Counted from the stretch's first letter, positions 26,626-35,904 are shown. The stretch is DNA of 64,000 bases from Terrimonas ginsenosidimutans (GCF_022012415.1 NZ_JAKLTR010000015.1:163355-227354); one strand, 5' to 3'. The notes: generated from the letters alone by a model not told the origin. Numbers and translations: made by a program.

Positions 26626-28344
26626 TTAAAGATTTCCCTTCTTCATTTCCTCAACGGCATAGTTACAAGCTCTTGCCGTAAGCGCCATATAGGTGAGGGA
26701 CGGGTTTGCCGTTCCCGATGAGGTCATACAAGCGCCATCTGTCACAAACACATTCTTTACATCATGCATCTGGTTATATCCATTCAGCACTGATGTTTTT
26801 GGATCGCGCCCCATTCTTACAGTGCCCATTTCATGTATGGCAGATCCGCCGGGAGATTGGTGACTATAGGAATTGATATTGTTGAAGCCTGCGACTGACA
26901 GCATTTCTTCAATGCTCTGCTGCATATCCTTCCGCATGTTCTCTTCATTCTCATGAACCTGGTAAAACAGTTGAACCAGCGGAACGCCCCATTTGTCTTT
27001 CTGATCTTTACTGAGAGAAACCTTGTTCTCGAAATAAGGTAATGTTTCACCCCAGCCACCAAGCCACAGTGTCCACGGACCAGGCTTTGTCACCTGCTCT
27101 TTGAATTTCTTACCAAAGCCGCTGATGCTTTCACCCTGTTCTTTCCATCCATCCCTGGTGCCGGAACCCTGTAAACCAAAGCCGCGCACATAATCTTTAC
27201 GCGTTGTTTCCGGAGAGACATTGCGATAACGTGGAATATAGATCCCCACAGGTCTTCGACCGGAGAAGTACTTGTCTTTAAATCCATCAAATGTAGCCGT
27301 AGCGCCTGTGCCATGAAAATGGTCCATCAGGTTATGACCAAGCTGGCCGCTGGAGTTACCCAGCCCGGTTGGAAAACTTGCCGAAACAGAATTAAGTAAA
27401 ATAGCTGCTGACGCGATCGCCGAAGCATTCACAAAAATGATCCTTGCAAAATATTCCGTTGCCTGGTTGGTTACAGCATCGATCACCCGCACGCCTTTTG
27501 CTTTCTGCGTACTGGTATCATAAATTATTTCAGTAACAATTGAATCAGCTTTAAGTGTAAGATTACCGGTTGAAGCCGCGGAAGGAAGTGTGGCAGCGTT
27601 ACTGCTGAAATACCCGGTAAAAGGACATCCCCTGGAACAGAGGTTTCTGAATTGACAGGGGCCTCTCCCATTCCATCCGCGGGTCAGGTTTGCCACTCGA
27701 CCGATGGTCACCGTTCTTCCGTTAAAAGCAGACTTCACTTTATCCGCAAAATGTTCCTCCACACAGTTCATCTCCATCGCCGGAAGATAGTCTCCATCAG
27801 GAAGCGCCGGGCACCCTTCACTCTTTCCGCTTACACCAATATATTTCTCTACATAATCATACCATGGAGCAAGATCTGAATAGCGGATGGGCCAGTCGAC
27901 ACCATGTCCGTCCTTCAGGTTTGCTTCAAAGTCGATCTCATTATATCTGTAACACTGACGCCCCCATGTGATGGATCGCCCACCTACCTGGTATCCCCTG
28001 ATCCAGTTGAACGGGGTTTCCTGTATATAGGGATGTTCTTTATTGCTTGCATAGAACTGGGAAGTCGCTTCGTCAGAAACAGCATACTTCAAAGGATCTT
28101 CTGCGACCTGTTGATGAGTGGGCTTCAGGCGGTGTTCAAAATGCCATGGAGACATCATTGCCGTCTTGTAATCTTTGATATGCTCCACATTACGGCCTCT
28201 TTCCAGCACAAGCGTCTTCAACCCTTTCTCACAGAGTTCTTTTGCAGCCCAACCCCCACTGATCCCTGACCCGATCACGATCGCATCAAAATGATGTGTA
28301 TCGTTGCCGGATGGTTGTTGATTCACTTGTTTCGGATCGCCCAT
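26626..28344 (-). CDS. GMC-type FAD dehydrogenase, catalytic subunit
   Basis: A 572-residue glucose-methanol-choline family flavoprotein. The FAD motif is VIGSGISGG (near residue 24), with LVLERG following. The C-terminal half has IHEMGTVRMG and SGTANPSLTYMALTARA, where the catalytic His/Asn pair lies. Cys230, Cys236 and Cys240 form C-x5-C-x3-C, the same spacing as the 3Fe-4S ligands of bacterial FAD-dependent glucose dehydrogenase. It therefore probably oxidises a sugar or sugar alcohol in the periplasm and passes electrons through an Fe-S centre. The gene 6 bp upstream encodes the matching small subunit, which carries the export signal; this subunit has none. The cytochrome subunit is not adjacent. 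Confidence 0.88.
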   Translation of the reverse strand: MGDPKQVNQQPSGNDTHHFDAIVIGSGISGGWAAKELCEKGLKTLVLERGRNVEHIKDYKTAMMSPWHFEHRLKPTHQQVAEDPLKYAVSDEATSQFYASNKEHPYIQETPFNWIRGYQVGGRSITWGRQCYRYNEIDFEANLKDGHGVDWPIRYSDLAPWYDYVEKYIGVSGKSEGCPALPDGDYLPAMEMNCVEEHFADKVKSAFNGRTVTIGRVANLTRGWNGRGPCQFRNLCSRGCPFTGYFSSNAATLPSAASTGNLTLKADSIVTEIIYDTSTQKAKGVRVIDAVTNQATEYFARIIFVNASAIASAAILLNSVSASFPTGLGNSSGQLGHNLMDHFHGTGATATFDGFKDKYFSGRRPVGIYIPRYRNVSPETTRKDYVRGFGLQGSGTRDGWKEQGESISGFGKKFKEQVTKPGPWTLWLGGWGETLPYFENKVSLSKDQKDKWGVPLVQLFYQVHENEENMRKDMQQSIEEMLSVAGFNNINSYSHQSPGGSAIHEMGTVRMGRDPKTSVLNGYNQMHDVKNVFVTDGACMTSSGTANPSLTYMALTARACNYAVEEMKKGNL

Positions 28345-28350
28345 AAATGA

Positions 28351-28929
28351 TCAGTTTGTAGCCCAGGCTTTTTGCCCCGGTGCCAAAGTAACGCAGCCAT
28401 GATAACTGCCGGGAACATGCGAATAGGCCAGCGCTTTCGTTGCGCCTGCTTCAGATGTAAAATATCCTTCGACGGTATATGATTTCAGAATGGAGAAAAA
28501 AGAACGGCCCAGGTATTTATGCTTCACTTTTCCAATGATGCCGGAGCTCAGGCGATTGCCGGCAGACTCAAAATGCTCCAGCACTTGCTCCTGTTGATCC
28601 GCGTCGCACTTTTCATATCCCTTAGCATACTTTCCAAACGTATATGCCTGCAGATCCAGCAGGCCATCGATGAAGTTGTTCTGCTCTGTCTTTTCTGTAC
28701 AATCACGGATCATTACATAGATATACTTCCCCACTCCGGCTTCAGCAGCGCCGGGCGTATCTGTTTTGGGAATGATCGTTTCAGCTAAAGCCGACAGCAG
28801 GTTGATATTTTCAGACAGGAGATCGAGGTTGGGAGTTTTCCTCATCGAAAACCACTTGTATCCGCCCGCAGCACCAATGATGGCTGCGCCGGCTACCGAG
28901 ATCCTGAAAATAGCTTTGCGCCGGTTCAT
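28351..28929 (-). CDS. Gluconate 2-dehydrogenase subunit 3 family protein
   Basis: A 192-residue protein with an N-terminal Tat-like signal (MNRRKAIFRISVAGAAIIGAAGG) and the subunit-3 phrases LSALAETIIPKTDTPGAAEAGVGKYI. In known FAD sugar dehydrogenases this small subunit carries the catalytic subunit out of the cell through the Tat system. Its start overlaps the methyltransferase stop by 4 nt, and the GMC gene follows after 6 bp, so it is translated with both. The twin-arginine region reads NRRKAIF, close to but not a perfect Tat consensus. Confidence 0.85.
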   Translation of the reverse strand: MNRRKAIFRISVAGAAIIGAAGGYKWFSMRKTPNLDLLSENINLLSALAETIIPKTDTPGAAEAGVGKYIYVMIRDCTEKTEQNNFIDGLLDLQAYTFGKYAKGYEKCDADQQEQVLEHFESAGNRLSSGIIGKVKHKYLGRSFFSILKSYTVEGYFTSEAGATKALAYSHVPGSYHGCVTLAPGQKAWATN

Positions 28930-29702
28930 TTACCCGACTGTTTTTCCCATACTGAAAAGAAGCCGCCGGTGAACTGAAGCGGCAGGATCTCCGCAACCTT
29001 GCAATCGATCTTCTGTAAGACCGGCACTTTGCGCGTCACAATTGAAAATGGAAAAACGTCTTCGATAAAATTAGCCTTGCCAAATTTTGTGATCTTGAAC
29101 TTATTGGACGCTGAAAGCTTCTCCAGGTCAGTTTTTGAAAAGAATTGAATATGATCAAGATTGTCGGCAGCTGACTGAGTTGTTGTTCCTTTGTATCCGA
29201 ACAGTCTCTTTACTTTCTCCATCGTTCTCCACATAAAACCTCTGTTCTTTCTCATCCGGAGAACCGGACGGGTCACGAAAAGCTCTCTAGGGCCTTTTCC
29301 GTTTGGTACGGTGACAATGAGCTTGCCATCGTCCGCCAGTGTTTCATGCAGGGTTTTCAGCAATGCGCTGGGGTCTGTAAGGTGCTCCAGCACTTCGCTG
29401 CAGATGATCACATCATACTTCTGCCCATCGGCAACCAGCTGTTCAGCACTGATCGTCGCAAACTTTACGTTCGGCGTTTTGGTAAGGGAACGGGCCATTT
29501 CGATGGTCTTTTCGCTGACATCAATGCCAAGCACATTATATCCCATCGTTCCCAGATGCCGGCTGATCACGCCATTTCCGCATCCAACATCAAGCACTTT
29601 CGATTGTGGAGTTGCCTGATTTTTCAACACATTTGTAATGAAATCGATCCGCTTGCGGTCCGCAATGCGATCATATTCATATTGAGTCACCTCGGTGGTC
29701 AT
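28926..29702 (-). CDS. Class I SAM-dependent methyltransferase
   Basis: A 258-residue protein with the SAM-binding motif VLDVGCGNGVISRHL (about residue 37), the acidic strand end LGIDVS, and VIICSEVLEHLTDP, typical of UbiG/Methyltransf_11-type enzymes. It is coupled by overlap to the dehydrogenase small subunit downstream and lies 16 bp after the GT2 gene upstream. A role in methylating the glycan or its lipid-linked precursor is inferred from context; the acceptor is unknown. Confidence 0.85.
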   Translation of the reverse strand: MTTEVTQYEYDRIADRKRIDFITNVLKNQATPQSKVLDVGCGNGVISRHLGTMGYNVLGIDVSEKTIEMARSLTKTPNVKFATISAEQLVADGQKYDVIICSEVLEHLTDPSALLKTLHETLADDGKLIVTVPNGKGPRELFVTRPVLRMRKNRGFMWRTMEKVKRLFGYKGTTTQSAADNLDHIQFFSKTDLEKLSASNKFKITKFGKANFIEDVFPFSIVTRKVPVLQKIDCKVAEILPLQFTGGFFSVWEKQSGK

Positions 29703-29718
29703 TATCCTTAAAGTTTAT

Positions 29719-30933
29719 TTATCTGATTTTATCCTGGAACTGTACGTTGGTTATCTCTTTTTTCGTATGGATAGTATGGATAAACGTCTTATTGGCTTTT
29801 CTGATATGGAATACGGCCAGCACCATCAATAAAACGGCTTTCGGCGCGCTTAGCAAAGCAGAAACAAATTGCTTGTTTACCAGCTTGCGGGGTAATGCTA
29901 TAGCAAGTGTGATCATGTAGAGAAGGAACAGCCCGGAAGACCATATTCCCCACTGACGGACCACAAAAAACGAAATAATTGCGAATAAAGGAAGCAATGC
30001 AAGCAGAAATGCTCGCGGTAGCACAAGGTTACATGGGATCGCCAGGTTGAAATAGCTGAAGTTCCCTTTAAAAAGTTTCTTAATAGCCGGAAGGAAAAAC
30101 TGTTTGAAATAAACGAACTGGCTTGACAACCATCTTTTCCGCTGCTGCTGGAAAGCTTGCGCCGAAGAGACTTTCTCGTCAAAGACCAGCGCATCATCCA
30201 GGTAACGGATCGAAGTTCCGTCCCCTACTACTTCCAGCTGTAAAATTTTATCAAACCCGCCTACAGCATTGATCGACAGGAGTATTTGCTTAACCCTTTC
30301 GTAATCAAAAGCCATTCCCGAACCGATCACGGCCGAAGACAATCCAAGCCCATTGTTTCCCTTACGGAAAATATTATTGTTGATCGCTTCACTGCAGGCA
30401 TCCAGTATCGCGAAAGAAGAATCCAGGTTCTTGGCTACGCGTCTTCCCTGGATCGCCTTGTTGCCATTCTCAAAAGCACTATTCAGTTTCTGAAGAAAAT
30501 CGGGCGCCAGCATATTATCGGCATCACAGATCAGGGCAACATCGAATGGTTCCCTGATCGTCGAGAAAGCAACATTCAAAGCCTTGGTTTTCGTGCTTTT
30601 ATCAAATGATACCTCAATAACCTGCAAAGGCAGCTGCCTTAACTCTGCAATCGTTTCAGCACGGAAAGAGTCCGCTATAATAAATACATTGAATGAATCT
30701 TTGGGATAGTTAAGCGCCAGCAAATTATTAGCTGTGGAAAGAATGATCTCGTCTTCTTTATAGGCAGGAACCAATATCGCCACTTTTCTATACTTCTGAA
30801 TATCAGACGTATAAGAATTCAAATTCTTATAGAACAGTCGCCCTCCGAGAGCCAGCACAAAAAGATAGATTATTGAAGCAGCGAAATAGGAGAAGAATAA
30901 CCAATATAATATATGGATAAAATTTTCAAGCAT
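29719..30933 (-). CDS. GT2 processive-type membrane glycosyltransferase
   Basis: A 404-residue family 2 transferase with an N-terminal membrane helix and about three C-terminal ones. The GT-A core has VAILVPAYKEDE, the ICDADNM Asp-x-Asp motif and QQQRKRWLSSQ, the QxxRW-type motif of processive beta-glycosyltransferases such as hyaluronan or cellulose synthase relatives. It heads the minus-strand operon GT2, methyltransferase, dehydrogenase small subunit, GMC dehydrogenase. A product translocated during synthesis is possible, but a single-sugar transferase is not excluded. Confidence 0.85.
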   Translation of the reverse strand: MLENFIHILYWLFFSYFAASIIYLFVLALGGRLFYKNLNSYTSDIQKYRKVAILVPAYKEDEIILSTANNLLALNYPKDSFNVFIIADSFRAETIAELRQLPLQVIEVSFDKSTKTKALNVAFSTIREPFDVALICDADNMLAPDFLQKLNSAFENGNKAIQGRRVAKNLDSSFAILDACSEAINNNIFRKGNNGLGLSSAVIGSGMAFDYERVKQILLSINAVGGFDKILQLEVVGDGTSIRYLDDALVFDEKVSSAQAFQQQRKRWLSSQFVYFKQFFLPAIKKLFKGNFSYFNLAIPCNLVLPRAFLLALLPLFAIISFFVVRQWGIWSSGLFLLYMITLAIALPRKLVNKQFVSALLSAPKAVLLMVLAVFHIRKANKTFIHTIHTKKEITNVQFQDKIR

Positions 30934-31137
30934 AGAGGTTTAAATAGAGGTACATGCGTTTTCCGAAAACTATACGGATCAAACATAAGCATTTTAACTA
31001 AATATTCATAACTCTAGTATTATATATATATAGATTCATCGATATTAGATATTTACTCAATGGACTATGGGCTTCCCGAAAAAAGTTATATTATTGGGCC
31101 TGATTTCTACTCCGAAATCGTCTAAACCCTAGTTTAA

Positions 31138-33324
31138 ATGGATCTCTTATACCTTATCAAAGTACTTCTTAAGAGAAAATGGATCATTATTGGCGCCTCC
31201 GTTCTCGCAGCATTCATCGCCTGGTTTTTCACAAGAAACGAAATCAAATACTACAAATCCACCGCCAGGATCTCGACCGGATATAGTATTACTGAAGAAA
31301 TCAACTTAACAGAAACGAGGATCTTTGAAGCAGATGTACGCTTCAACAACGCAATCAACACCTTCAGCTCTCCAGGTGTGGTAAGCCTTCTTTCTTACAA
31401 AATGATGCTTCACGACCTTGACTCCGTACCATTCAAAACGCTGACAAAAGAAGATGCAGCTTCCCCGGTACTTAAGCAGGTCAATATTGAAGAAGCAAAA
31501 AAAGTATACGCAAACAAGCTGGAAACAATGTCCATGCTGACTTCATACAAACCTGAAGACAAGAAATTGCTCGACCTGATGAAGCTGTATGGATACAATC
31601 ACAATGCCCTCACATCAATGCTTAATATATACAGGGTTCCCGGAACCGATTATATTGAGATCAATGGTGTTTCGGAAAACCCGGAGCTTTCCGCTTTCCT
31701 GGTGAATAATATGTACCAGCAGTTCATCCGCTACTATGCAAACATGAGGAATTCCAGAACGCAGCAGTCGATCGATACACTGCAGAGCCTGATGGATAAA
31801 AAGAAAACGGAGCTGGATGAAAAGAACAGGATGCTCCGCGGCGAAAGCTCCTCGGTTGATGTAATGTCTGAAACATCCAGCAAACTGGACATCATCGCCA
31901 GCCTCGAACAATCGCTTACCGCAGAAAAAAACAAACAAACAGAAGCATATTACTCTTTGAGAAAGGTCAATCAGAAACTGGCTAATCTCCCCGGAGGAAG
32001 TGCGGCAGGTCAATCGACTGGCGGCAGCAATGAAGACATTGTGACTGCCCGCAAGGCAATGAATGACGCATACAAAGAATATCTTCAAACAGGAGATAAT
32101 GCGGCACTGGCAAAACATACCCGCCTCAAAGAAGAATATCAGAAAAAGCTAAATAGTTCATCAAGCGTTACACCTTCTGAAACGGGCGGCAGTGCAAGCC
32201 GGAGTCAATTGCTGGAAGAAAAAATGGATCTGGAAACAGATATCCAGGCCAGCACCGACAAGATCAGAGGGATCGAATCACGTATCGGCGGATTGAAAGG
32301 AAATATCGCTTCAACCTCATCCAGAGGTGCGCAGGTGGAAACAATGCTCGAAGAAGTTAAACTGGCTGAACGCGAATACCTCGACGCAAAACAGAAATAC
32401 AGCAACGCGGTAGACGTAAGTACATCGCTGGCGAACAACTTCCGCCAGATCCAGACGGCACAGCCGGCAGTTGATCCGGAACCTTCGAAGCGTAAAATGA
32501 TCGTGGGAATGGCGGGCGTTGTAACCTTCCTCTCCTGTATCCTGGTGATCGTACTGCTCACCTATCTCGACTCATCGATCAAAACTCCGGGTATCTTCTC
32601 CAAAGCGGTGAACTTGAAAATGATCAGCATGGTCAATTTCAAAAGCCTGAAGAACAGAAACCTGAAAGACCTTGTTTCCGGTAATATCATAGAACGCGAC
32701 AATGCGGAAAAGAAACGAAGCAACGTGTTCCGCGAATCGATCAGGAAACTCCGTTATGAAGTAGAACGCGATGGGAAAAAAGTATTCCTGTTCACAAGTA
32801 CCCGAAAAGGTGAAGGTAAAACGACACTCATACAAGCCCTGTCATACAGCCTGAGTCTTAGCCGGAAAAAAGTACTGGTGATCGATACAAACTTCTGTAA
32901 CAATGACCTGACCGTTCAGATGGGCGCAGACCCTGTACTGGAGAAAATGTCAGATAAAGGAGATTATTCAATATCTGCCATCCTGAACAACGCAACTAAG
33001 CTCAGCGAAAACGTCTTCGTTATCGGATCAGAAGGTGGAGACTACACACCATCGGAGATCCTGCCGATCAACAATATTCTTGTTCACCTGAAAGAACTCA
33101 CTTCAGAATTCGATTACATTTTCCTGGAAGGACCACCGCTCAATGACTTCTCCGACAGCCGTGAACTTGTTAAGTATGTCGACGGAGTTATTGCGATATT
33201 CTCCGCAACCAAGATCATCAAACAGATCGACAAGTCATCCATTGAATTTTTCAAAGACCTCAATGGAAAATTCTCCGGATCTGTACTTAATAAAGTTGAC
33301 CTAGAAAATGTAAACGCGATATAA
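31138..33324 (+). CDS. Wzz/BY-kinase-like chain-length protein without tyrosine tail
   Basis: A 728-residue inner-membrane protein. A first membrane helix (about 15-31) and a second (about 455-477) bracket a long periplasmic part with coiled-coil stretches (about 205-285 and 300-425), as in polysaccharide co-polymerases. A cytoplasmic P-loop ATPase follows: Walker A with Lys561 in STRKGEGKTT, an A'-like strand VLVIDTNFCNND (about 579), and a later DYIFLEGPP in the Walker B place. The C-terminus ends LNKVDLENVNAI with no tyrosine cluster, unlike Wzc-type kinases. The A' motif has Asn/Cys in place of the usual acidic/Arg residues, so kinase activity is doubtful. It is followed after 2 bp by the TolC-like gene. 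Confidence 0.85.
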   Translation: MDLLYLIKVLLKRKWIIIGASVLAAFIAWFFTRNEIKYYKSTARISTGYSITEEINLTETRIFEADVRFNNAINTFSSPGVVSLLSYKMMLHDLDSVPFKTLTKEDAASPVLKQVNIEEAKKVYANKLETMSMLTSYKPEDKKLLDLMKLYGYNHNALTSMLNIYRVPGTDYIEINGVSENPELSAFLVNNMYQQFIRYYANMRNSRTQQSIDTLQSLMDKKKTELDEKNRMLRGESSSVDVMSETSSKLDIIASLEQSLTAEKNKQTEAYYSLRKVNQKLANLPGGSAAGQSTGGSNEDIVTARKAMNDAYKEYLQTGDNAALAKHTRLKEEYQKKLNSSSSVTPSETGGSASRSQLLEEKMDLETDIQASTDKIRGIESRIGGLKGNIASTSSRGAQVETMLEEVKLAEREYLDAKQKYSNAVDVSTSLANNFRQIQTAQPAVDPEPSKRKMIVGMAGVVTFLSCILVIVLLTYLDSSIKTPGIFSKAVNLKMISMVNFKSLKNRNLKDLVSGNIIERDNAEKKRSNVFRESIRKLRYEVERDGKKVFLFTSTRKGEGKTTLIQALSYSLSLSRKKVLVIDTNFCNNDLTVQMGADPVLEKMSDKGDYSISAILNNATKLSENVFVIGSEGGDYTPSEILPINNILVHLKELTSEFDYIFLEGPPLNDFSDSRELVKYVDGVIAIFSATKIIKQIDKSSIEFFKDLNGKFSGSVLNKVDLENVNAI

Positions 33325-33326
33325 AA

Positions 33327-34097
33327 ATGAACCGAAAACCTTTGGCATTAACCATTGCCACACTGCTTATTTTTTTAAATAGCTTTACCGCCGGCGCACA
33401 GATAGACAGCAGCGGTATCGATGTGATCCTGCTTAACAACAGAACGTTCAACAACCCGAATGATACAGCCGTTCAGAGAAAACTTGTAGAACTGGCATTG
33501 GCCAGCCCTAAATTCAGACTCGCGACACACGAAGTAAAGATCAGCGAGCTTGAACTGAGAAAGACAAAAGGCAACTGGCTGAACTTTCTAACCCTTTCGC
33601 TGAACTATAATGAGTTCTCTTCTCAAAAGAGTACCGGCACCGGCACACAGCCTCCAATGATCTATCCCCGGTATTTCTTTGCACTGAACGTACCACTTGG
33701 TATCATCTTCTCCCAGGGACCGCAGACTAAAATGGCAAGGGAAGCTGTTGCACAGGGAAACACCAAAAAAGAAGACCTCGGCCGCTCTATCAAACTGAAT
33801 ATTCTTTCAAAGTATAATAATTATAAAGCACTCGGCGCCCTGATGGAAATACAGTCTGAAATGACCAACGATATCGCCGTATCCGCCGCCCAGGCCGAAG
33901 AGGATTTCAAAAGAGGAATTATTAAATTTGATACCTACCTCACCACGCGTAAAAGCGCTAATGAAGAGCTTACTAAAAACGTAAATATGAAGCTTGAGCA
34001 GGAACTGCTGAAGCTCGAAATCGAAGAAATTATCGGAGTGCCACTCGAATCAGTGTTGAACCCCGCTAATTCCAGCCAGAAGTCCACCAAAAAGTAA
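33327..34097 (+). CDS. Half-length TolC-like outer-membrane protein
   Basis: A 256-residue exported protein (signal MNRKPLALTIATLLIFLNSFTAGAQ). It has the helical and beta pattern of one TolC repeat: a helix with LASPKFRLATHEVKISELELRKTKG, an extended strand pair around LTLSLNYNEF and RYFFALNVPLG, then a long helical return (about 130-235). Full TolC proteins contain two such repeats in 420-480 residues; only one is here. The gene starts 2 bp after the Wzz-like gene and ends 11 bp before an acyltransferase gene, so it is a likely outer-membrane or periplasmic partner for glycan export. No Wza-type export protein is seen in the window. Confidence 0.65.
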   Translation: MNRKPLALTIATLLIFLNSFTAGAQIDSSGIDVILLNNRTFNNPNDTAVQRKLVELALASPKFRLATHEVKISELELRKTKGNWLNFLTLSLNYNEFSSQKSTGTGTQPPMIYPRYFFALNVPLGIIFSQGPQTKMAREAVAQGNTKKEDLGRSIKLNILSKYNNYKALGALMEIQSEMTNDIAVSAAQAEEDFKRGIIKFDTYLTTRKSANEELTKNVNMKLEQELLKLEIEEIIGVPLESVLNPANSSQKSTKK

Positions 34098-34108
34098 GAT
34101 ATAATTTT

Positions 34109-35296
34109 ATGGAAAAGAATGATGGTTACATCAGGAGCCTGGACGGCATTCGTGCCCTGGCTTTATTACTGATCATGACCTACCACGCCGAGCTGTTCCA
34201 TTTTTCGTGGGTATCCGTACAGCTTTTCTTTGTTCTCTCCGGCTTCCTGATCACAGGCATCCTCTGGAAAGAAAAAACAAAACCCTACAGCCTTGGCTTT
34301 AAATTCAAGAAGTTCTGGGTAAGACGTTCATTGCGCATCTTCCCGCTGTATGTGGGATATCTGCTGGTGATCGGCATCGCTTACCTGCTGTTTAATTTCC
34401 CTTCCTACTTCCCTACCTATTTCCCTTACCTGGCTACCTACACGGTCAACTACTCCAGGTTGATCCCGGAATGGCAGGGTAATCCATTGTTCACACACCT
34501 TTGGACACTATCCATCGAAGAACAGTTCTATTTCCTGTTCCCGTTGATCATCTTCCTTTGTCCACAGAAGTTCATTAAACGCCTGATGGTGTTTATCATT
34601 CTCATCTCACCTGTCCTTCGTTACCTGGTGGGAGAATATTACAAAAGCAAGGGACTGGCCGTGGAAGTAGTAGCCGATGCTGTATACTGGAATACTTTAA
34701 GCCACCTCGATGCATTCTGCTTCGGTGGTATTATCCCGGTGCTGATGCTGGATAAGAAGATCAAAAATCCGATGTGGGTCCTCCGGTTCATACTGATCCT
34801 GTTCTTTGTTGCCGGCGGAGTGAATTATATCTTCAGTGGTTCAGCGCTCAGCTATTGGGATGACTATGGTTATAATCACTGGCTGATCAGCAACTATCAG
34901 CACGTATGGCATTATACATTGATCAATATACTTTGCGCGGCAGTGATCCTGGTGCTCACCAGTCCATTCAGCGTGAATTCGATCCGCTGGTTCAGGAAAT
35001 TCCTCGAACACCCATGGATCGTCCGCATTGGGAAAGTATCCTACGGCATGTATGTATTCCACTGGATCGTGCTTGTATACGTATTCAATAACATATTCAA
35101 ACCAGAAACATACTGGATGAAAGTATTGTTATTCCTCCCATACGTAGCCGTAACTTATGCTGTGTCAGAATTGAGCTACAGCTTTTTTGAAGTGTACTTC
35201 ATCAAACTCAAGGACAGGTTCTTTGTACAAAAACCAAGAGAAGCGGCACCGGTTCCGCAACCAGCCGTTACAACCAACAATGCCAATGTAGTTTAG
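34109..35296 (+). CDS. Acyltransferase family 3 (OafA-like) membrane protein
   Basis: A 395-residue, about ten-helix membrane acyltransferase. The N-terminus has the family signature IRSLDGIRALALLLIMTYHAELFHF, containing the catalytic His, then VQLFFVLSGFLITG and RRSLRIFPLY. It would O-acylate a sugar of the surface glycan. There is no SGNH C-terminal domain: after the last helix only a short Pro/Ala tail follows. It is last in the Wzz-TolC-acyltransferase operon and is followed by two hairpins. Confidence 0.9.
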   Translation: MEKNDGYIRSLDGIRALALLLIMTYHAELFHFSWVSVQLFFVLSGFLITGILWKEKTKPYSLGFKFKKFWVRRSLRIFPLYVGYLLVIGIAYLLFNFPSYFPTYFPYLATYTVNYSRLIPEWQGNPLFTHLWTLSIEEQFYFLFPLIIFLCPQKFIKRLMVFIILISPVLRYLVGEYYKSKGLAVEVVADAVYWNTLSHLDAFCFGGIIPVLMLDKKIKNPMWVLRFILILFFVAGGVNYIFSGSALSYWDDYGYNHWLISNYQHVWHYTLINILCAAVILVLTSPFSVNSIRWFRKFLEHPWIVRIGKVSYGMYVFHWIVLVYVFNNIFKPETYWMKVLLFLPYVAVTYAVSELSYSFFEVYFIKLKDRFFVQKPREAAPVPQPAVTTNNANVV

Positions 35297-35305
35297 ATAG
35301 GAACT

Positions 35306-35349
35306 AAAACACCTGATAAATTGCCTTCCAGCGCTTGATCAGGTGTTTT
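35306..35349 (+). terminator. Hairpin after the OafA-like gene
   Basis: AAAACACCTGAT pairs with ATCAGGTGTTTT across a 20-nt loop, ten bases after the stop codon. The T-run at the end of the right arm fits an intrinsic terminator. Confidence 0.65.
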
Positions 35350-35414
35350 GCCTGCCACGCCTTCGCCAGGCTTCAACAGGCTGATGGGGCAGATTTAGCG
35401 GATCTGCTTCTCCC

Positions 35415-35471
35415 GGAAAAGCCAAAGCCGGGATCTCCACGAATTCAGGAGGTCCCGGCTTTGGCTTTTCC
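35415..35471. terminator. Second hairpin, 24-bp arms
   Basis: Arms 35415-35438 and 35448-35471 pair with one mismatch around a 9-nt loop. The ends are GGAAAAGCC/GGCTTTTCC, so T-rich sequence ends both strands. Confidence 0.7.
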
Positions 35472-35678
35472 AGTATCAGGGATTAACTGAAGGGTGGCTG
35501 TTTTAAAATTTACAAGCCAGGACGATAGCTTATAGACCGATGTTATGTAAATTTTTACAACAGCAATACCCGCTCTTCTCCTCGCATCTTGGCTGTTATT
35601 TTCCCCTGAGATCTTGTGTTTTTCCCTTGACTTCACCTATCATTTGAGGCGATATTTACAGCAGAGAAATTTCTTAGT

Positions 35679-35740
35679 CACCGTCATTTTCAGGACTGGT
35701 GGAGGAGGGCAGTCCTGAAAAGGGCGGTGCATTTTTTTTC
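35679..35740 (+). terminator. Orphan terminator-like hairpin
   Basis: Arms 35679-35698 and 35710-35729 pair over 20 bp with two mismatches around a purine-rich loop, followed by C-A and eight T residues. The nearest upstream gene ends almost 400 bp away and has its own hairpins, so this could end an unannotated short RNA starting in the interval 35480-35670. Confidence 0.55.
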
Positions 35741-35797
35741 ATTGCATCTATGATCAAAAAAAGGAAATGTGAGTTAGGTTAGTGGAATTATATCATG

Positions 35798-35904
35798 CAA
35801 GCGGGCAACGACAGTCAAACGCAGCAATGCGGGTGCTGTCGTATGCCCGTTTGTAACCAGCGCGACCGCGCGGGTGCGCTGTAGACAGGTATATGCGTCG
35901 CTGG
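35798..35904 (+). ncRNA. Candidate structured RNA or palindromic element
   Basis: Arms 35798-35814 and 35836-35853 form a 17-bp stem with one bulged A; inside it CGCA-GCAA-TGCG makes a short stem capped by a GNRA-type loop. A second stem closes with CCAGCG (35857-35862) and CGCTGG (35899-35904). The stretch is more GC-rich than its surroundings. No known RNA family was recognised and no promoter is clear. Confidence 0.35.

Noticed and set aside
28351..28929. Protein as a lipoprotein or simple secreted hypothetical
   Set aside because: The RR-type signal and subunit-3 phrases next to a GMC dehydrogenase give a better explanation.
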